The notes beneath the pieces are model-generated. The model saw nothing but the letters and a program-made list of their open reading frames with translations. It made no database searches and was not told where the DNA came from. Shown here in pieces: positions 7,795 to 18,341 of a stretch of 64,000 nt of DNA (positions within the stretch are counted from its first letter, which is position 1; each line of letters begins with the position of its first letter). Source of the stretch: Hyphomonadaceae bacterium (GTDB taxonomy: Bacteria; Pseudomonadota; Alphaproteobacteria; Caulobacterales; Aquidulcibacteraceae); assembly GCA_019753175.1 (NCBI GenBank), contig JAIELK010000016.1:1-64000 (forward strand). The letters are read 5' to 3'. A program made the translations under genes and the position numbers.

Positions 7795-9351
7795 TCAGTC
7801 GCGCGCTTCACACCGCCAAATCAGACGCTGGCTCGGCTCCCCGCGCGCAAATCGCATCAACGTCTCGTTGCGCTCCTCAACCGCTTCGACCGCGGCGTCG
7901 CCCTGACAACCGCGGCCGGCCCGCGACTCCGCCACCGCCCGGTTGGCGGCTGCAAATGCGGCCTCGTCCAACGGATAACGCTCGCGCCTGAATTCTCCCG
8001 AGCGCGGGTCGATGGTGAGCACGTCCAGCGCCCGCGCTTCGCCGAGCACGATCGCCCGACGAAACCGCACGCCGTCGTCGATCGGGGCGTAAAGCGTGCG
8101 TTCGTTGACGCACAGCGATCCGCTGGCGGTGAAGCTCATGTCGGCGACGCCCTGCGCGCCAACGCTGGCCTCGCGGTCGAGCGTGCAGGTGATGGCGCCG
8201 GCAAAGTCGCCCGGCGTTTCTTCGGTTTGTTGTTTGTCCTCGTTCCCGGAACTCAGCAAGGTTGCGCCCGCGACCACGATGAGCACCGCCGCCATCGTCG
8301 CGCCGCCGACGATCGCCAGCACCCCGAGCCGCCGGCGCAGATTCTGAATCAGCGGCAGGCCGGGCGGCGTCGCTGCCGGGGCGGTGGTTGGGTGATGGTG
8401 CGCGGGGGCGGATGCGGCGCCGCGCCGCGACAAGACGATCGCGCCCAACACGCCCACGGCGACCAGCAAGGCCAGCGTTCCGGCGATGAGAATGACGACG
8501 GCGATGCGCGTCAGCCGATCCGCGGTTTCGAGCTTGTTCGCCAATTCGACATTCTGCTCTTGCAACGCTTGGATTGTGGCGGCGCGCTCGGCTTCAATGC
8601 GTTCGGCGAAAGAAAGGCAGCGTTCGTCGCTCAGTGTCGGCGTGACGCCCGCCTGATCGAGAAACTCCAGCAGCTGCGTGGTGCGCGTGGCCACGCCGCG
8701 CGTCTCCCGCGTGTCGGCGCCGCTGACGTGCCAGGAATTGACGCCGATGACGCGGCCGCACTCGTCCAGCAGGGGGCCGCCGGAGGACCCCGACGAAATC
8801 ACCGCCTGATGGTTGATGCTGGGAATGGGTTCGCCCGTCGGCGCACGGTCTCGCAAGGATGCGATTTGCCCGGACGTGCGCGAAGGCGGCGCCGGACGAA
8901 GCAGATCGGCGCCCGAGGCGCCTTGATAGTCGACGTCGGGATAGCCGAGCGCGACCACCCCGTCGCCGGCTTGCGGCTCGACCGTGGATAGGGTGAGCGG
9001 GGTCACGGCCGGCCCGCCGCGAAACTCCAGCAGCGCTAGTTCGGTCAACGGCGAATAGCGGACGATGGTCGCCTGCAACAGGCCATCGCCCGCCGGCAAC
9101 ACGATGGCGACCCCGAAGTCCCCGCTTTGTCGCGCCGGCGCGATGACATGGGCGCTGGTGACCACTAGGTTCGGCGCCACGACGAAACCAGAACCTGAGC
9201 CGTAGAGCGTGCGGCCCTGGCCAGTTTGGGCGATGACGACGACACGAACGATGCCGCGCTCAGCCTCGTCAACGCTGGTCTGCGCTGCGGCGGGGCTGAT
9301 AACAGCGACGGCGAGGACGGCGGCCGCAATTCTTAACGCTTTGACGATCAA
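7795..9351 (-). CDS. Trypsin-like serine protease with two C-terminal membrane segments
   Basis: 518 residues from a TTG at 9351 preceded by GGCGGGG. A signal peptide (ALRIAAAVLAVAVISPAAAQ) is followed by a trypsin-fold domain with the active-site His in VVTSAHVIAPA and Ser in SSGSSGGPLL. Where HtrA-like proteases have Asp in a D-L-A-L-L context, this protein has Glu (SPLTELALLEF), an unusual change in the triad. After a short coiled coil (~250-290) there are two hydrophobic helices separated by a Pro/Ala/His-rich linker, and then a Cys-containing exported or cytoplasmic tail. The frame extends ~160 codons further upstream but that part overlaps the neighbouring gene and is not protein-like. 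Substrate unknown. Confidence 0.8.
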   Translation of the reverse strand: MIVKALRIAAAVLAVAVISPAAAQTSVDEAERGIVRVVVIAQTGQGRTLYGSGSGFVVAPNLVVTSAHVIAPARQSGDFGVAIVLPAGDGLLQATIVRYSPLTELALLEFRGGPAVTPLTLSTVEPQAGDGVVALGYPDVDYQGASGADLLRPAPPSRTSGQIASLRDRAPTGEPIPSINHQAVISSGSSGGPLLDECGRVIGVNSWHVSGADTRETRGVATRTTQLLEFLDQAGVTPTLSDERCLSFAERIEAERAATIQALQEQNVELANKLETADRLTRIAVVILIAGTLALLVAVGVLGAIVLSRRGAASAPAHHHPTTAPAATPPGLPLIQNLRRRLGVLAIVGGATMAAVLIVVAGATLLSSGNEDKQQTEETPGDFAGAITCTLDREASVGAQGVADMSFTASGSLCVNERTLYAPIDDGVRFRRAIVLGEARALDVLTIDPRSGEFRRERYPLDEAAFAAANRAVAESRAGRGCQGDAAVEAVEERNETLMRFARGEPSQRLIWRCEARD

Positions 9352-9443
9352 GCGCTTCCCCGCCAGATACCAGAAACACCTGGAGACAATACTCGACTGC
9401 TGCGCCCATGCCCGCAAGGGCACGGGCGCAGCGGCACGCAGTC

Positions 9444-11093
9444 TCAGCGAACCCGGCCCCACGGTGTCGCGGCGACATTGCCGACCAGCAAGGGGCGGGT
9501 CACGCCATGGGCCCATGATCCGCGCGTCCAACTGATCTCGGTCTGGAACGGCACGCCGTCGCCGATGGCGATGATCAGTTCGCCGCCCGACCCGTCCGCG
9601 TCGAAGCAGAACAACTCGGCGCGGTTGTCGCCGGTCATGTCGAACGCCGCCAGCCGTCCGGTACGGCAGAAATTGGCGCGCGTATCCTGCCACTGCCGAC
9701 CGCCGAACACGTCGCCGTCGCGGGCCAGCTTTACGTCGATGCCGCCATTGGAGCGCGTGTGGCACAGCAGGTCGGAGCGGCCATCGCCATTGAAATCGGC
9801 CACCAGAAGCGACGTCGTGGCGTGACTGCACCAGGGGCCGGGGTTTTCGTAATTGTTGGAGTTGAACAGGCCCTCGCCTGAGCCGGGACGAGCGGAATAA
9901 TCAATCCAAAGCTGGCCGTTGCCGCTGTCGCGACAGAGCATGTCGCTTTGGCCGTCGCCATTGAAGTCGCCGATGAAGAGCTGCGCCGTCGCGTGGCTGC
10001 ACCACACGCTGGTCGACTCGTAATCGGGCAGCGCGATGTAGGGCGCACGCCAGCCGCCTTGCGAGAAATGCACCCACTTATGGCCGGTGCGGGTATCGTT
10101 GCAGAAGATGTCGGTGCGGTCGTCGCCGTTGAAATCGCCGACGTGGAATTGCGCGCCGGCATGCGAACAGAACGGGCCGGCAAACGCGCCCTCAGGGCGG
10201 ATCGCGCCCGCCATCCCGCGCGCATAACCGACCGCTCCGGTGCTCGCATTGTGGCAGATGCCATCGACGAGATTGTCGCCGTTCACGTCGCCGTAGAAGA
10301 GCTGCTCGTTGGCGGCGCTGCACCAACGCGACATGGTGATGTCCTCGTTAGGCCGGATTTCCCCCGAAAGCATGGTCGCGAAGATTTCGGTGCGGCGGTT
10401 GACCACGTCGGCGTAAACGTCGGTCTGCGCCGGCGGTGTCCCGACCAATTGCGAGTTCACGGCGAAGAGCCGGCCGCGGTCGCCGCTGCCAGCGAACACC
10501 GGCCCGCCGCTGTCGCCCGGACAGATGGTGTTCTGTGATGTGAACGTGCCGCGCCCGTCGATGGTCAACACCCCCGGCGTGACCTGCTTCCTTCCCGCGC
10601 GGGTTGGATCGACGCTGTTGCAGCCGTACCCGAACACCGTGATCGCCGCGCCATTGGCCGGAGCTCTGCTGGCGAGGAGCGCAGGCGTGGCCAGCGTGTT
10701 CGGCACAGGCGTCGCAAGTCGCATCACCATGATGTCGCGACTGCCGATCGGGAATCCCAAAGAGTACACGCGCTCGATCGGGAAGTCCTGCCGCGCCGAA
10801 CCGTCGGCGGGATCGATGGAGAAGGTGCGATCGCGCGTGACGCCGCTCGGGTAGAACATGGAGATATGGCCGGTGCAGTGGGCCGCCGTCACCACCCATT
10901 GCGGCGCGATCAAGGTTGCCGTGCAGGATCCGTTGTCCAGAGTGCCGACCTCAGGGCGCGCCCTGGTCAGCGTTCCAGTCAGCAGGGGCGCCTGGGAAAC
11001 GCCCACGTCTTGCGCGCCAGCGGGCGCGGCTGTGAACAACGCGAAAGCCGCGGCGCCGACGAGCAGGCGCCCCAAGTGAGCCTGAGCCTTCAT
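9444..11093 (-). CDS. Secreted trypsin-like protease with FG-GAP/VCBS-like repeats
   Basis: 549 residues. A signal peptide (1-~27) is followed by a chymotrypsin-fold protease with a full triad: His in TAAHC, Asp in GSRDIMVMRL and Ser in CPGDSGGPV. From ~270 there are five repeats of ~45-50 residues with the calcium-binding FG-GAP pattern (GDVNGDNLVDG, GDFNGDDRTDI, GDFNGDGQSDM, ADFNGDGRSDL, FDMTGDNRAEL). Each repeat carries a W/F-C-S-type Cys before and another Cys after the loop, suggesting one disulfide per blade. Good ribosome site (GGGAGGAG). Gene order and 92-bp spacing suggest co-transcription with the membrane protease downstream (7795-9351). Confidence 0.92.
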   Translation of the reverse strand: MKAQAHLGRLLVGAAAFALFTAAPAGAQDVGVSQAPLLTGTLTRARPEVGTLDNGSCTATLIAPQWVVTAAHCTGHISMFYPSGVTRDRTFSIDPADGSARQDFPIERVYSLGFPIGSRDIMVMRLATPVPNTLATPALLASRAPANGAAITVFGYGCNSVDPTRAGRKQVTPGVLTIDGRGTFTSQNTICPGDSGGPVFAGSGDRGRLFAVNSQLVGTPPAQTDVYADVVNRRTEIFATMLSGEIRPNEDITMSRWCSAANEQLFYGDVNGDNLVDGICHNASTGAVGYARGMAGAIRPEGAFAGPFCSHAGAQFHVGDFNGDDRTDIFCNDTRTGHKWVHFSQGGWRAPYIALPDYESTSVWCSHATAQLFIGDFNGDGQSDMLCRDSGNGQLWIDYSARPGSGEGLFNSNNYENPGPWCSHATTSLLVADFNGDGRSDLLCHTRSNGGIDVKLARDGDVFGGRQWQDTRANFCRTGRLAAFDMTGDNRAELFCFDADGSGGELIIAIGDGVPFQTEISWTRGSWAHGVTRPLLVGNVAATPWGRVR

Positions 11094-12445
<1,352 letters not shown>

Positions 12446-12475
12446 CGGCGCGCTCGCGGAAGGGGCGACGCACAG

Positions 12476-13570
12476 GTGGCCAGACGCAGACCCGCCATTT
12501 TCTCTCGCGGCGCACTCCTCGCCGTCGCGCTTGCCGTCGGCGCCGTCGCGCTCGTGGTCTATCAAGCCACCAATCAGGCCAGCTCCGGCGATGCGGCGCT
12601 GCGCGCAGGCGATGACAGCGCAGCCAAGATCGGTCAGGCGGCGACCGGTCCGGCGCGCGCTGGCGAGGGCGTCCTCCATCGCTTGAGTGAGATGTGGAAC
12701 GCCACACAGCGCATCGAAGAACTCGAAGCCGCCAACCGCGACGCGCAGGCTTGGCGCGACCTAGCCGAGCGTCTGGCTGAGCGCAACGCGCGCTACGAAG
12801 CGCTGCTGCGCATGCCTGCTGACTCGTTCGGCGAGGGCGTCAATGTCGAAGACGCGATCGCCGCGCAGCTGGTGCTCGACAGCGGCGGCCCGTTCACCCG
12901 CACCCTGGTCGCCAACGCCGGCCATGATCATGGCGTGCGCGTCGGCTACATCGCGCTCAACGAGAACGGCTTGATTGGCCGGGTGGTGTCCGTGGGGCGG
13001 CGCTCGTCGCGGGTGTTGATGCTGGACGATTACAATTCTCGCATTCCGGTCATGGGCGTGTCGTCACGCGTGCGCGCCGTGCTCGCGGGGCAGGCGACGC
13101 AGCCGCCTGAGCTCATCACCCATCCCTACCAATTGCAGGCGCCGCGCATGGATTTCATCGTCGGCGCGCAGAATCTGCGCGAAGGCGAACGCGTGATCAC
13201 GTCCGGCGACGGCGGCATCTTCCCGCGCGGGATCAGTGTTGGCGTCGCCCAGAGGCAGCCCGATGGCTCGTGGCGCGTTGCGCTCGCGGCTTCGCAGCGG
13301 CCCATCGACTTTGTCCGGCTGGCGCCCTTTGTCGGCGTCGAGAATCCAGAGAGCGCTCCGGTCGTCGATCCCGGTCCGCCATTGGCGGCGGCCTCGTCGG
13401 TGTCGACGGTGGTGCGTGACTTGACGCCTCCCACGCCGGCGGCGCCGAGCGCCTTGACGGCGCCGCGTCCACGCCCGCCGGTTGCCGCGCCGGCGCAAGC
13501 GGAAGCTGAGGCGCCCGCGCCCGACACGCAGCAACAACCGCCGCCCACAACGCCGGAGGGACCGCAATGA
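12476..13570 (+). CDS. mreC: Rod-shape-determining protein MreC
   Basis: 364 residues from a GTG with GGAAGGGG upstream. One transmembrane helix (~10-30, ALLAVALAVGAVALVVYQA) is followed by a coiled coil (~70-110, HRLSEMWNATQRIEELEA region) that drives dimerisation, then the MreC beta domain with GLIGRVVSVGRRSSRVLMLDD as a family landmark. The last ~75 residues are a Pro/Ala-rich, probably disordered periplasmic tail, longer than in enteric MreC but common in alphaproteobacteria. MreC links MreB, MreD and PBP2 and activates PBP2. It is 30 bp downstream of mreB and overlaps mreD by 4 nt. Confidence 0.97.
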   Translation: MARRRPAIFSRGALLAVALAVGAVALVVYQATNQASSGDAALRAGDDSAAKIGQAATGPARAGEGVLHRLSEMWNATQRIEELEAANRDAQAWRDLAERLAERNARYEALLRMPADSFGEGVNVEDAIAAQLVLDSGGPFTRTLVANAGHDHGVRVGYIALNENGLIGRVVSVGRRSSRVLMLDDYNSRIPVMGVSSRVRAVLAGQATQPPELITHPYQLQAPRMDFIVGAQNLREGERVITSGDGGIFPRGISVGVAQRQPDGSWRVALAASQRPIDFVRLAPFVGVENPESAPVVDPGPPLAAASSVSTVVRDLTPPTPAAPSALTAPRPRPPVAAPAQAEAEAPAPDTQQQPPPTTPEGPQ

Positions 13571-14157
13571 AGCGCCCGGTGTCGCAACGGCGTTGGTCTG
13601 TGGCGTCATGGCTGGAAGCGCCGAGCACGGCCGCCTTGCAGCTCTTCGGCTTTCTTGTCGCCGTGGCGAGCGTCGTGCTGCCGGCATTGCCGCTGGGTCC
13701 GCTGTTTCAGCAGCCGCCATTCCCGCTGGCGGTGTTGTGGGCCGCGTTTGCCTGGGCGGTCGAGGACGATGGCGAGCCGCGAGGCGACGCATTGCTGTTG
13801 CAAGTAGCGGCGCTGCGCGCGCCTTTGCTGTTGGCGTTGCTTGGCTTGCTACACGATCAATTGTCGGGCGGGCCGTTCGGCCTGATGGCGACGATCTATC
13901 TCTCAGCCTTCATCACCGGCCGCTTCGTCAACATGCGCATGGGCATGACCGAGTGGCACTTGGCGTGGGGTGCGTTCATCGTCACGGCGGTCGCCACGAT
14001 TGGGGTTGCGTTCCTGATCGCGCCGGTGGCGCTGGGGCCGAATGTTTCCGTGCGCCAGTACGCCGAAGCGGTCGGCGTCACCGCGCTGCTCTTCCCGCTC
14101 GCGCGCCCGTTCTACATGAACGCGCGGCTGTCTGTCGGCAGGGGCGCGCGGCGATGA
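13567..14157 (+). CDS. mreD: Rod-shape-determining protein MreD
   Basis: 196 residues with five to six hydrophobic helices. Sequence conservation in MreD is low, so the call leans on topology and on its place between mreC and the PBP2 gene, where mreD is found in most Gram-negative bacteria. It has the expected motif-like QLSGGPFGLMATIY stretch (family pattern D-xx-xG-x-xG). It is the inner-membrane partner of MreC. ATGA overlaps couple it to both neighbours (13567-13570 and 14154-14157). Confidence 0.93.
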   Translation: MKRPVSQRRWSVASWLEAPSTAALQLFGFLVAVASVVLPALPLGPLFQQPPFPLAVLWAAFAWAVEDDGEPRGDALLLQVAALRAPLLLALLGLLHDQLSGGPFGLMATIYLSAFITGRFVNMRMGMTEWHLAWGAFIVTAVATIGVAFLIAPVALGPNVSVRQYAEAVGVTALLFPLARPFYMNARLSVGRGARR

Positions 14158-16145
14158 GCAAACGCGGCAAAGTCGTCGGCTCGAAACTGCCGAAACGCGA
14201 TGTGGACGCGATCTTTTCGCGCCGCGCGCTGTTGCTGAGCTACGCGGGCGCGGGCGTGCTGGGGCTGATTTTGTTCCGCCTGGGCCAATTGCAGACGACC
14301 AATCTGCTCAGCGGCGAGTATAGCGACGCCGCCGACGACAACCGCTTCGACACGCGCATCATCGCGCCGCCGCGCGGCGTGATCTACGACCGTTTCGGCA
14401 CGGTGCTGGCGCAAACCAGCAAAGACTATCAGGTCGCCGTCATCCAGAATGACGTCGAAGACCTTGAAGGCGTCGTCGATCGCGTGCGCCAAATCCTGAA
14501 CTTGACCCCGGAGTGGGCGCGGCGCGCCGTTATCCGCGTGCGCGGCGGCTCACGGTTCGAGCCGCAGCCGCTCCAGGAAGGGCTGACCTGGGAGGAATTC
14601 AACGCCGTCAACGTGCGCCTGCCGGAGCTGCGCGGCGTCGTCGCGCAGTCGGTCGACGTGCGCGCCTATCCGTACGATGTCGTTTATGCGCATCCGATCG
14701 GCTATGTGCAGAAACCGACGCAACGCGACATCGATCGTGTGCTGGAAGACCCGGAACAAGGCCAGAGCAGAGCCGTTTATCTGCGCAATCCGCATGTGCG
14801 CGTCGGCAAGGCCGGGCTGGAAGCGGAAATGGAGCCGGTGCTTCATGGCGAAGCGGGCTGGCGCAAGGTGATCGTCAACGCGCGCGGGGTCGAGCAGGGC
14901 GAGGACGAGCGCGAGCGGCGCGAGCCGGTGCGCGGGTCGGGGATCGTGCTGACCATCGATCACGACTTGCAGCGCATCGCGATGCAGAATTTCGGCGAGC
15001 AATCGGGCGCCGCGGTGGTCATGGACATCTGGACCGGCGACTTGCTGGCGATGGCGTCAGCGCCCGGCTTCGACCCCAATCTATTCGTCAACGGCATCAG
15101 CCAGGCCAATTTCAGGGCGCTCAACGAAAACGAAAAGAAACCGCTGTTCCACAAATGCGTAACTGGCGTCTATGCGCCAGGCTCAACCTTCAAGATGATC
15201 GTCGGCATCGCCGCCAAGCAGGCGGGCGTGGACGACGATTGGAGCGTCAGTTGCTCGGGGTACTATCCCTACGGCGGGCGCACCTTCCATTGCTGGCGCA
15301 TCGGTGGCCACGGCCGCATGAACATGCACGACGCGATCAAGCACTCGTGCGACATTTACTTCTACCAAGCGGCGTTGCGCGCCGGACCTGAACGCATCGC
15401 CGCCGTAGCTCGCCAGTTTGGCCTCGGACAGCACTTCGACGTCAACGTGCCGAACATCCGCAACGGTCTCATCCCGGATCCGCAGTGGTGGCGAGAGAAC
15501 CGCGGTGAAGGCTGGACCGGCGGTTTGACGCTGAATTACGGCATCGGCCAAGGCGCCATGGGCGTGACGCCGCTGCAGCTTGCCGTCATGTCGGCGCGCC
15601 TCGCGAACAACGGCTATGCGGTTGAACCGCGCCTGATCCGTGATGCGCCGGGGGTTCGCGATCCGGGCCGGCCGCCGCACATGAGCGGCATCGAGCCTGA
15701 ACATCTGGCGCGGGTGCGCGACGGCATGTTCGGCGTCTGCAACGAGCCCGGCGGAACGGCCGTTCGTGCGGGCGCGCTTGAACTCGTGCGTCACCCTGAG
15801 ACGGGAGCGGCGACGCCGTTGACGCCTGACAACCGGCATTGGGAACCGGTGCAGATCGCGGGCAAGACCGGCACGGCGCAGGTTCGCGCGCTCGGCGCCA
15901 ACCGCGGCCGGCACTTCTCCACTATCGAGTGGCGTTTCCGCGACAACGCGCTGTTTTGCTGTTTCGGGCCGTGGCACGAGCCGCGCTATGCGTGCGCTGT
16001 CGTGGTCGAGCATGGCGGCGCCGGCTCGGCGGTGGCCGGCCCGATCGCCAAGGAGATCATGAAGGCGGCGCTGCTGCGCGATCCCTCGCGGCGCGAGCCG
16101 GCCCGGCTCGCCGCGCTCGAGCCGCAGACGGGGCGCAGCGCATGA
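14154..16145 (+). CDS. mrdA: Penicillin-binding protein 2 (elongation transpeptidase)
   Basis: 663 residues. It has an N-terminal anchor (~23-43, RRALLLSYAGAGVLGLILF), a PBP dimerisation domain starting at RIIAPPRGVIYDRFG, and a transpeptidase domain with the catalytic Ser in APGSTFKM, the second motif in HSCDIYFYQ (S-x-D, as usual for PBP2) and KTGTAQV. PBP2 crosslinks new glycan strands during cell elongation and works as a pair with RodA. The start is the ATG at 14154, overlapping mreD by 4 nt; a longer open frame to 13482 lies inside mreC/mreD and is not real. The C-terminus overlaps rodA by 4 nt. Confidence 0.98.
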   Translation: MSKRGKVVGSKLPKRDVDAIFSRRALLLSYAGAGVLGLILFRLGQLQTTNLLSGEYSDAADDNRFDTRIIAPPRGVIYDRFGTVLAQTSKDYQVAVIQNDVEDLEGVVDRVRQILNLTPEWARRAVIRVRGGSRFEPQPLQEGLTWEEFNAVNVRLPELRGVVAQSVDVRAYPYDVVYAHPIGYVQKPTQRDIDRVLEDPEQGQSRAVYLRNPHVRVGKAGLEAEMEPVLHGEAGWRKVIVNARGVEQGEDERERREPVRGSGIVLTIDHDLQRIAMQNFGEQSGAAVVMDIWTGDLLAMASAPGFDPNLFVNGISQANFRALNENEKKPLFHKCVTGVYAPGSTFKMIVGIAAKQAGVDDDWSVSCSGYYPYGGRTFHCWRIGGHGRMNMHDAIKHSCDIYFYQAALRAGPERIAAVARQFGLGQHFDVNVPNIRNGLIPDPQWWRENRGEGWTGGLTLNYGIGQGAMGVTPLQLAVMSARLANNGYAVEPRLIRDAPGVRDPGRPPHMSGIEPEHLARVRDGMFGVCNEPGGTAVRAGALELVRHPETGAATPLTPDNRHWEPVQIAGKTGTAQVRALGANRGRHFSTIEWRFRDNALFCCFGPWHEPRYACAVVVEHGGAGSAVAGPIAKEIMKAALLRDPSRREPARLAALEPQTGRSA

Positions 16146-17263
16146 CCATGATGGCTCAGCAGGCGCCGAGGACCATCCTTGAGCGCTTCACCAAGATGAA
16201 CTGGGGCATCATCAATGTCCTGGTGCTGATCGCGTGCGTTGGTGTCGCCATGCACTTCTCGGTGTCGTCCGGCGAGTGGACCGACATGCCGCTGACGCAC
16301 GGCTTGCGCTTCGCGGCGCTGGCCGTCGTCATGTTCCTTGCGGCGATGGCTCTCGATGCGCGCTTCTGGCTCACGATCGCCTACCCGCTTTACGCGGTGG
16401 CGTTGCTGCTCCTGATTGCGGTCGAAGTGGCGGGCGAAACGCGCATGGGCGCCACGCGCTGGCTCGATATCGGGCCGGTGTCGATGCAGCCGTCCGAGAT
16501 CATGAAGATCGCCATCGTGCTGGCGTTGGCGCGCTACTACCACTTCTTGGATCCGCGCCGAACCGGCACCGTGCTCTGGATCGTTCCGCCGTTCTTGATG
16601 ATTGTCGCGCCGGTGGCGCTGGTCATGCACCAGCCGGACCTCGGCACGGCGCTGATGATCCTCTTTGCCGGGGTCTGCGTGATGTTCCTCGGCGGCTTGT
16701 TGTGGCGCATCATTGCCGCCGGCGCCATTGTCGCCGTGGGGACGGCGATTTTCGCCTACACCAGCATATTGCACGATTATCAGCGCGATCGCGTCAATGT
16801 TTTCCTGGGCATTACCGACGATCCGCTCGGCGCCGGCTATCACGTGCTGCAATCAAAGATCGCCATCGGCTCGGCCGGTTTCTTCGGGCGCGGTTATCTG
16901 CAGGGCAGCCAGGCGCAGCTGGACTTTCTGCCGGAGAAACACACCGACTTCATCTTCACGATGATCGTTGAGGAGTTTGGCCTTGTCGGCGGCGGCTTTG
17001 TGCTGGCGCTGTTTGCGTTGCTGATGGGGTTGACGATGCGGATCGCGGCCAACGCCCGCTCGCACTTCGGGCGGCTCGCTGCAGCCGGCGTCGCCGCGAC
17101 GGTGGCCTGCTATGTGTTCGTCAACACCGCGATGGTGATCGGGCTGGTGCCGGTCGTCGGCATTCCGCTGCCGATCATTTCATTCGGCGGAACGGCGATG
17201 ATGACGGTGATGGCGGGTTACGCGATGGTCTTGGCCATCGATCTGCATAAAGAGCGGTTCTAG
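16142..17263 (+). CDS. rodA: Peptidoglycan glycosyltransferase RodA
   Basis: 373 residues, SEDS family, with about ten transmembrane helices. Diagnostic blocks are MHQPDLGTALMILFAG (containing the Asp needed for glycosyltransferase activity), ITDDPLGAGYHVLQSKIAIGS and LPEKHTDFIFTMIVEEFG. RodA polymerises lipid II into glycan strands, with PBP2 as its crosslinking partner. It is the last gene of the shape operon. Only 1 bp separates it from the convergent proline iminopeptidase gene, so no terminator fits between the two. Confidence 0.98.
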   Translation: MTMMAQQAPRTILERFTKMNWGIINVLVLIACVGVAMHFSVSSGEWTDMPLTHGLRFAALAVVMFLAAMALDARFWLTIAYPLYAVALLLLIAVEVAGETRMGATRWLDIGPVSMQPSEIMKIAIVLALARYYHFLDPRRTGTVLWIVPPFLMIVAPVALVMHQPDLGTALMILFAGVCVMFLGGLLWRIIAAGAIVAVGTAIFAYTSILHDYQRDRVNVFLGITDDPLGAGYHVLQSKIAIGSAGFFGRGYLQGSQAQLDFLPEKHTDFIFTMIVEEFGLVGGGFVLALFALLMGLTMRIAANARSHFGRLAAAGVAATVACYVFVNTAMVIGLVPVVGIPLPIISFGGTAMMTVMAGYAMVLAIDLHKERF

Positions 17264-17264
17264 G

Positions 17265-18245
17265 TCACCACGCGGCGCGGTCGGCCATCCAATCGCCGCC
17301 GCGCACGAGCGCATCCACGATGCCCGGCTCAAGGCTTGAGTGCCCGGCGTCGTGGACGATCTCCAGCTCCGCTTCCGGCCATCGCTGCTTCAGGTCCCAA
17401 GCGCTTCGCATCGGCGTGCACACGTCATAGCGGCCATGCACGATGCGGCAGGGGATTCGCCGCAACAGCGGCGTTTGATCCAGCAGCCAACCATCGTGCT
17501 CGAAGAAGCCGCCGTTCATGAAGTAGTGGTTCTCGATCCGTGCGAACGCTTCGACGAACCGGTCTTCGTTGAAGCGAGAGGGCAGCGCGCTCGGCCCCGC
17601 GATCGAAATGGTCTCGCCCTCCCAGCGCGCCCAGGCGCGCGCCGCGACCATGCGCGTCGCCCAGTCGGGCGAAGTCAGCCGCTTGTGGTAGGCCGCGACG
17701 AAGTCGCCGCGCTCGGCGTCAGGAATAGGCGCGGCAAAGCGGGCGAAGGCGTCGGGATAGAGGTGGCTGGCGCCGTCCTGATAGAACCAATCGATCTCGC
17801 TCTTGCGGAGCAAGAAGACGCCGCGCAGCACCAGCCCTGCGACGCGCTCGGGGTGCCTGGCCGCGTACGCGAGCGCCAGCGTCGATCCCCACGAGCCGCC
17901 CAACACGAGCCATTTCTCTACGCCCAGCATGGTGCGGACTTGCTCGATGTCGTCCACGAGGTCCCAGGTCGTGTTTTCGCGCAACTCCGCGTGCGGCATG
18001 GAGCGACCGCAGCCGCGCTGATCGAACATGACAATGCGGTAGCGTGCGGGATCGAAGAAGCGGCGCATTTCCGGCGAGCAGCCGCCGCCTGGGCCGCCGT
18101 GCAGCGCGATGACCGGACGTCCGCGTGGATTGCCGCTTTGCTCAACATAGATCGTGTGCAGGTCCGAAACCCGCACCATCTCAACCTCCCGCGGCTCGAT
18201 CGCTGGATAGAGGTCGCGGCGCTGAGGCGGGGTTTGTCCGTGCAT
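17265..18245 (-). CDS. pip: Proline iminopeptidase
   Basis: 326 residues, alpha/beta-hydrolase of peptidase family S33. The oxyanion-hole motif HGGPGGG (~50), FDQRGCGRS (~75), nucleophile Ser in GGSWGSTLALAYA (~113-125), acid Asp in HGRYDVCTP (~270) and catalytic His in DAGHSS (~300) are all present. It removes N-terminal proline from peptides in the cytoplasm. Length and motifs match the bacterial monomeric enzymes. Single gene, convergent with rodA. Confidence 0.95.
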   Translation of the reverse strand: MHGQTPPQRRDLYPAIEPREVEMVRVSDLHTIYVEQSGNPRGRPVIALHGGPGGGCSPEMRRFFDPARYRIVMFDQRGCGRSMPHAELRENTTWDLVDDIEQVRTMLGVEKWLVLGGSWGSTLALAYAARHPERVAGLVLRGVFLLRKSEIDWFYQDGASHLYPDAFARFAAPIPDAERGDFVAAYHKRLTSPDWATRMVAARAWARWEGETISIAGPSALPSRFNEDRFVEAFARIENHYFMNGGFFEHDGWLLDQTPLLRRIPCRIVHGRYDVCTPMRSAWDLKQRWPEAELEIVHDAGHSSLEPGIVDALVRGGDWMADRAAW

Positions 18246-18341
18246 CGTTGCCCTGGTTAGGCGGCGCCAGTGCTTCGTTCAAGGCGGTTGCGCTGAAATG
18301 CGCCGACCGCTAGCGCTTTCGGCCGGCTGGGATGTAGGCGC

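Noticed and set aside
9352-9831. Upstream extension of the membrane protease frame
   Set aside because: Overlaps the neighbouring protease gene, Arg-rich and without a signal peptide. The signal peptide begins at the TTG at 9351.
13482-14153. Upstream extension of the PBP2 frame
   Set aside because: Lies inside mreC and mreD; the real start is the ATG at 14154 with the 4-nt overlap.
14154-16145. Unusual PBP2 second motif (SCD and not SxN)
   Set aside because: S-x-D is the normal form in PBP2 proteins.
15986-16852. 288-residue antisense frame over mrdA/rodA
   Set aside because: His/Arg/Asp-rich shadow of two well-identified genes.
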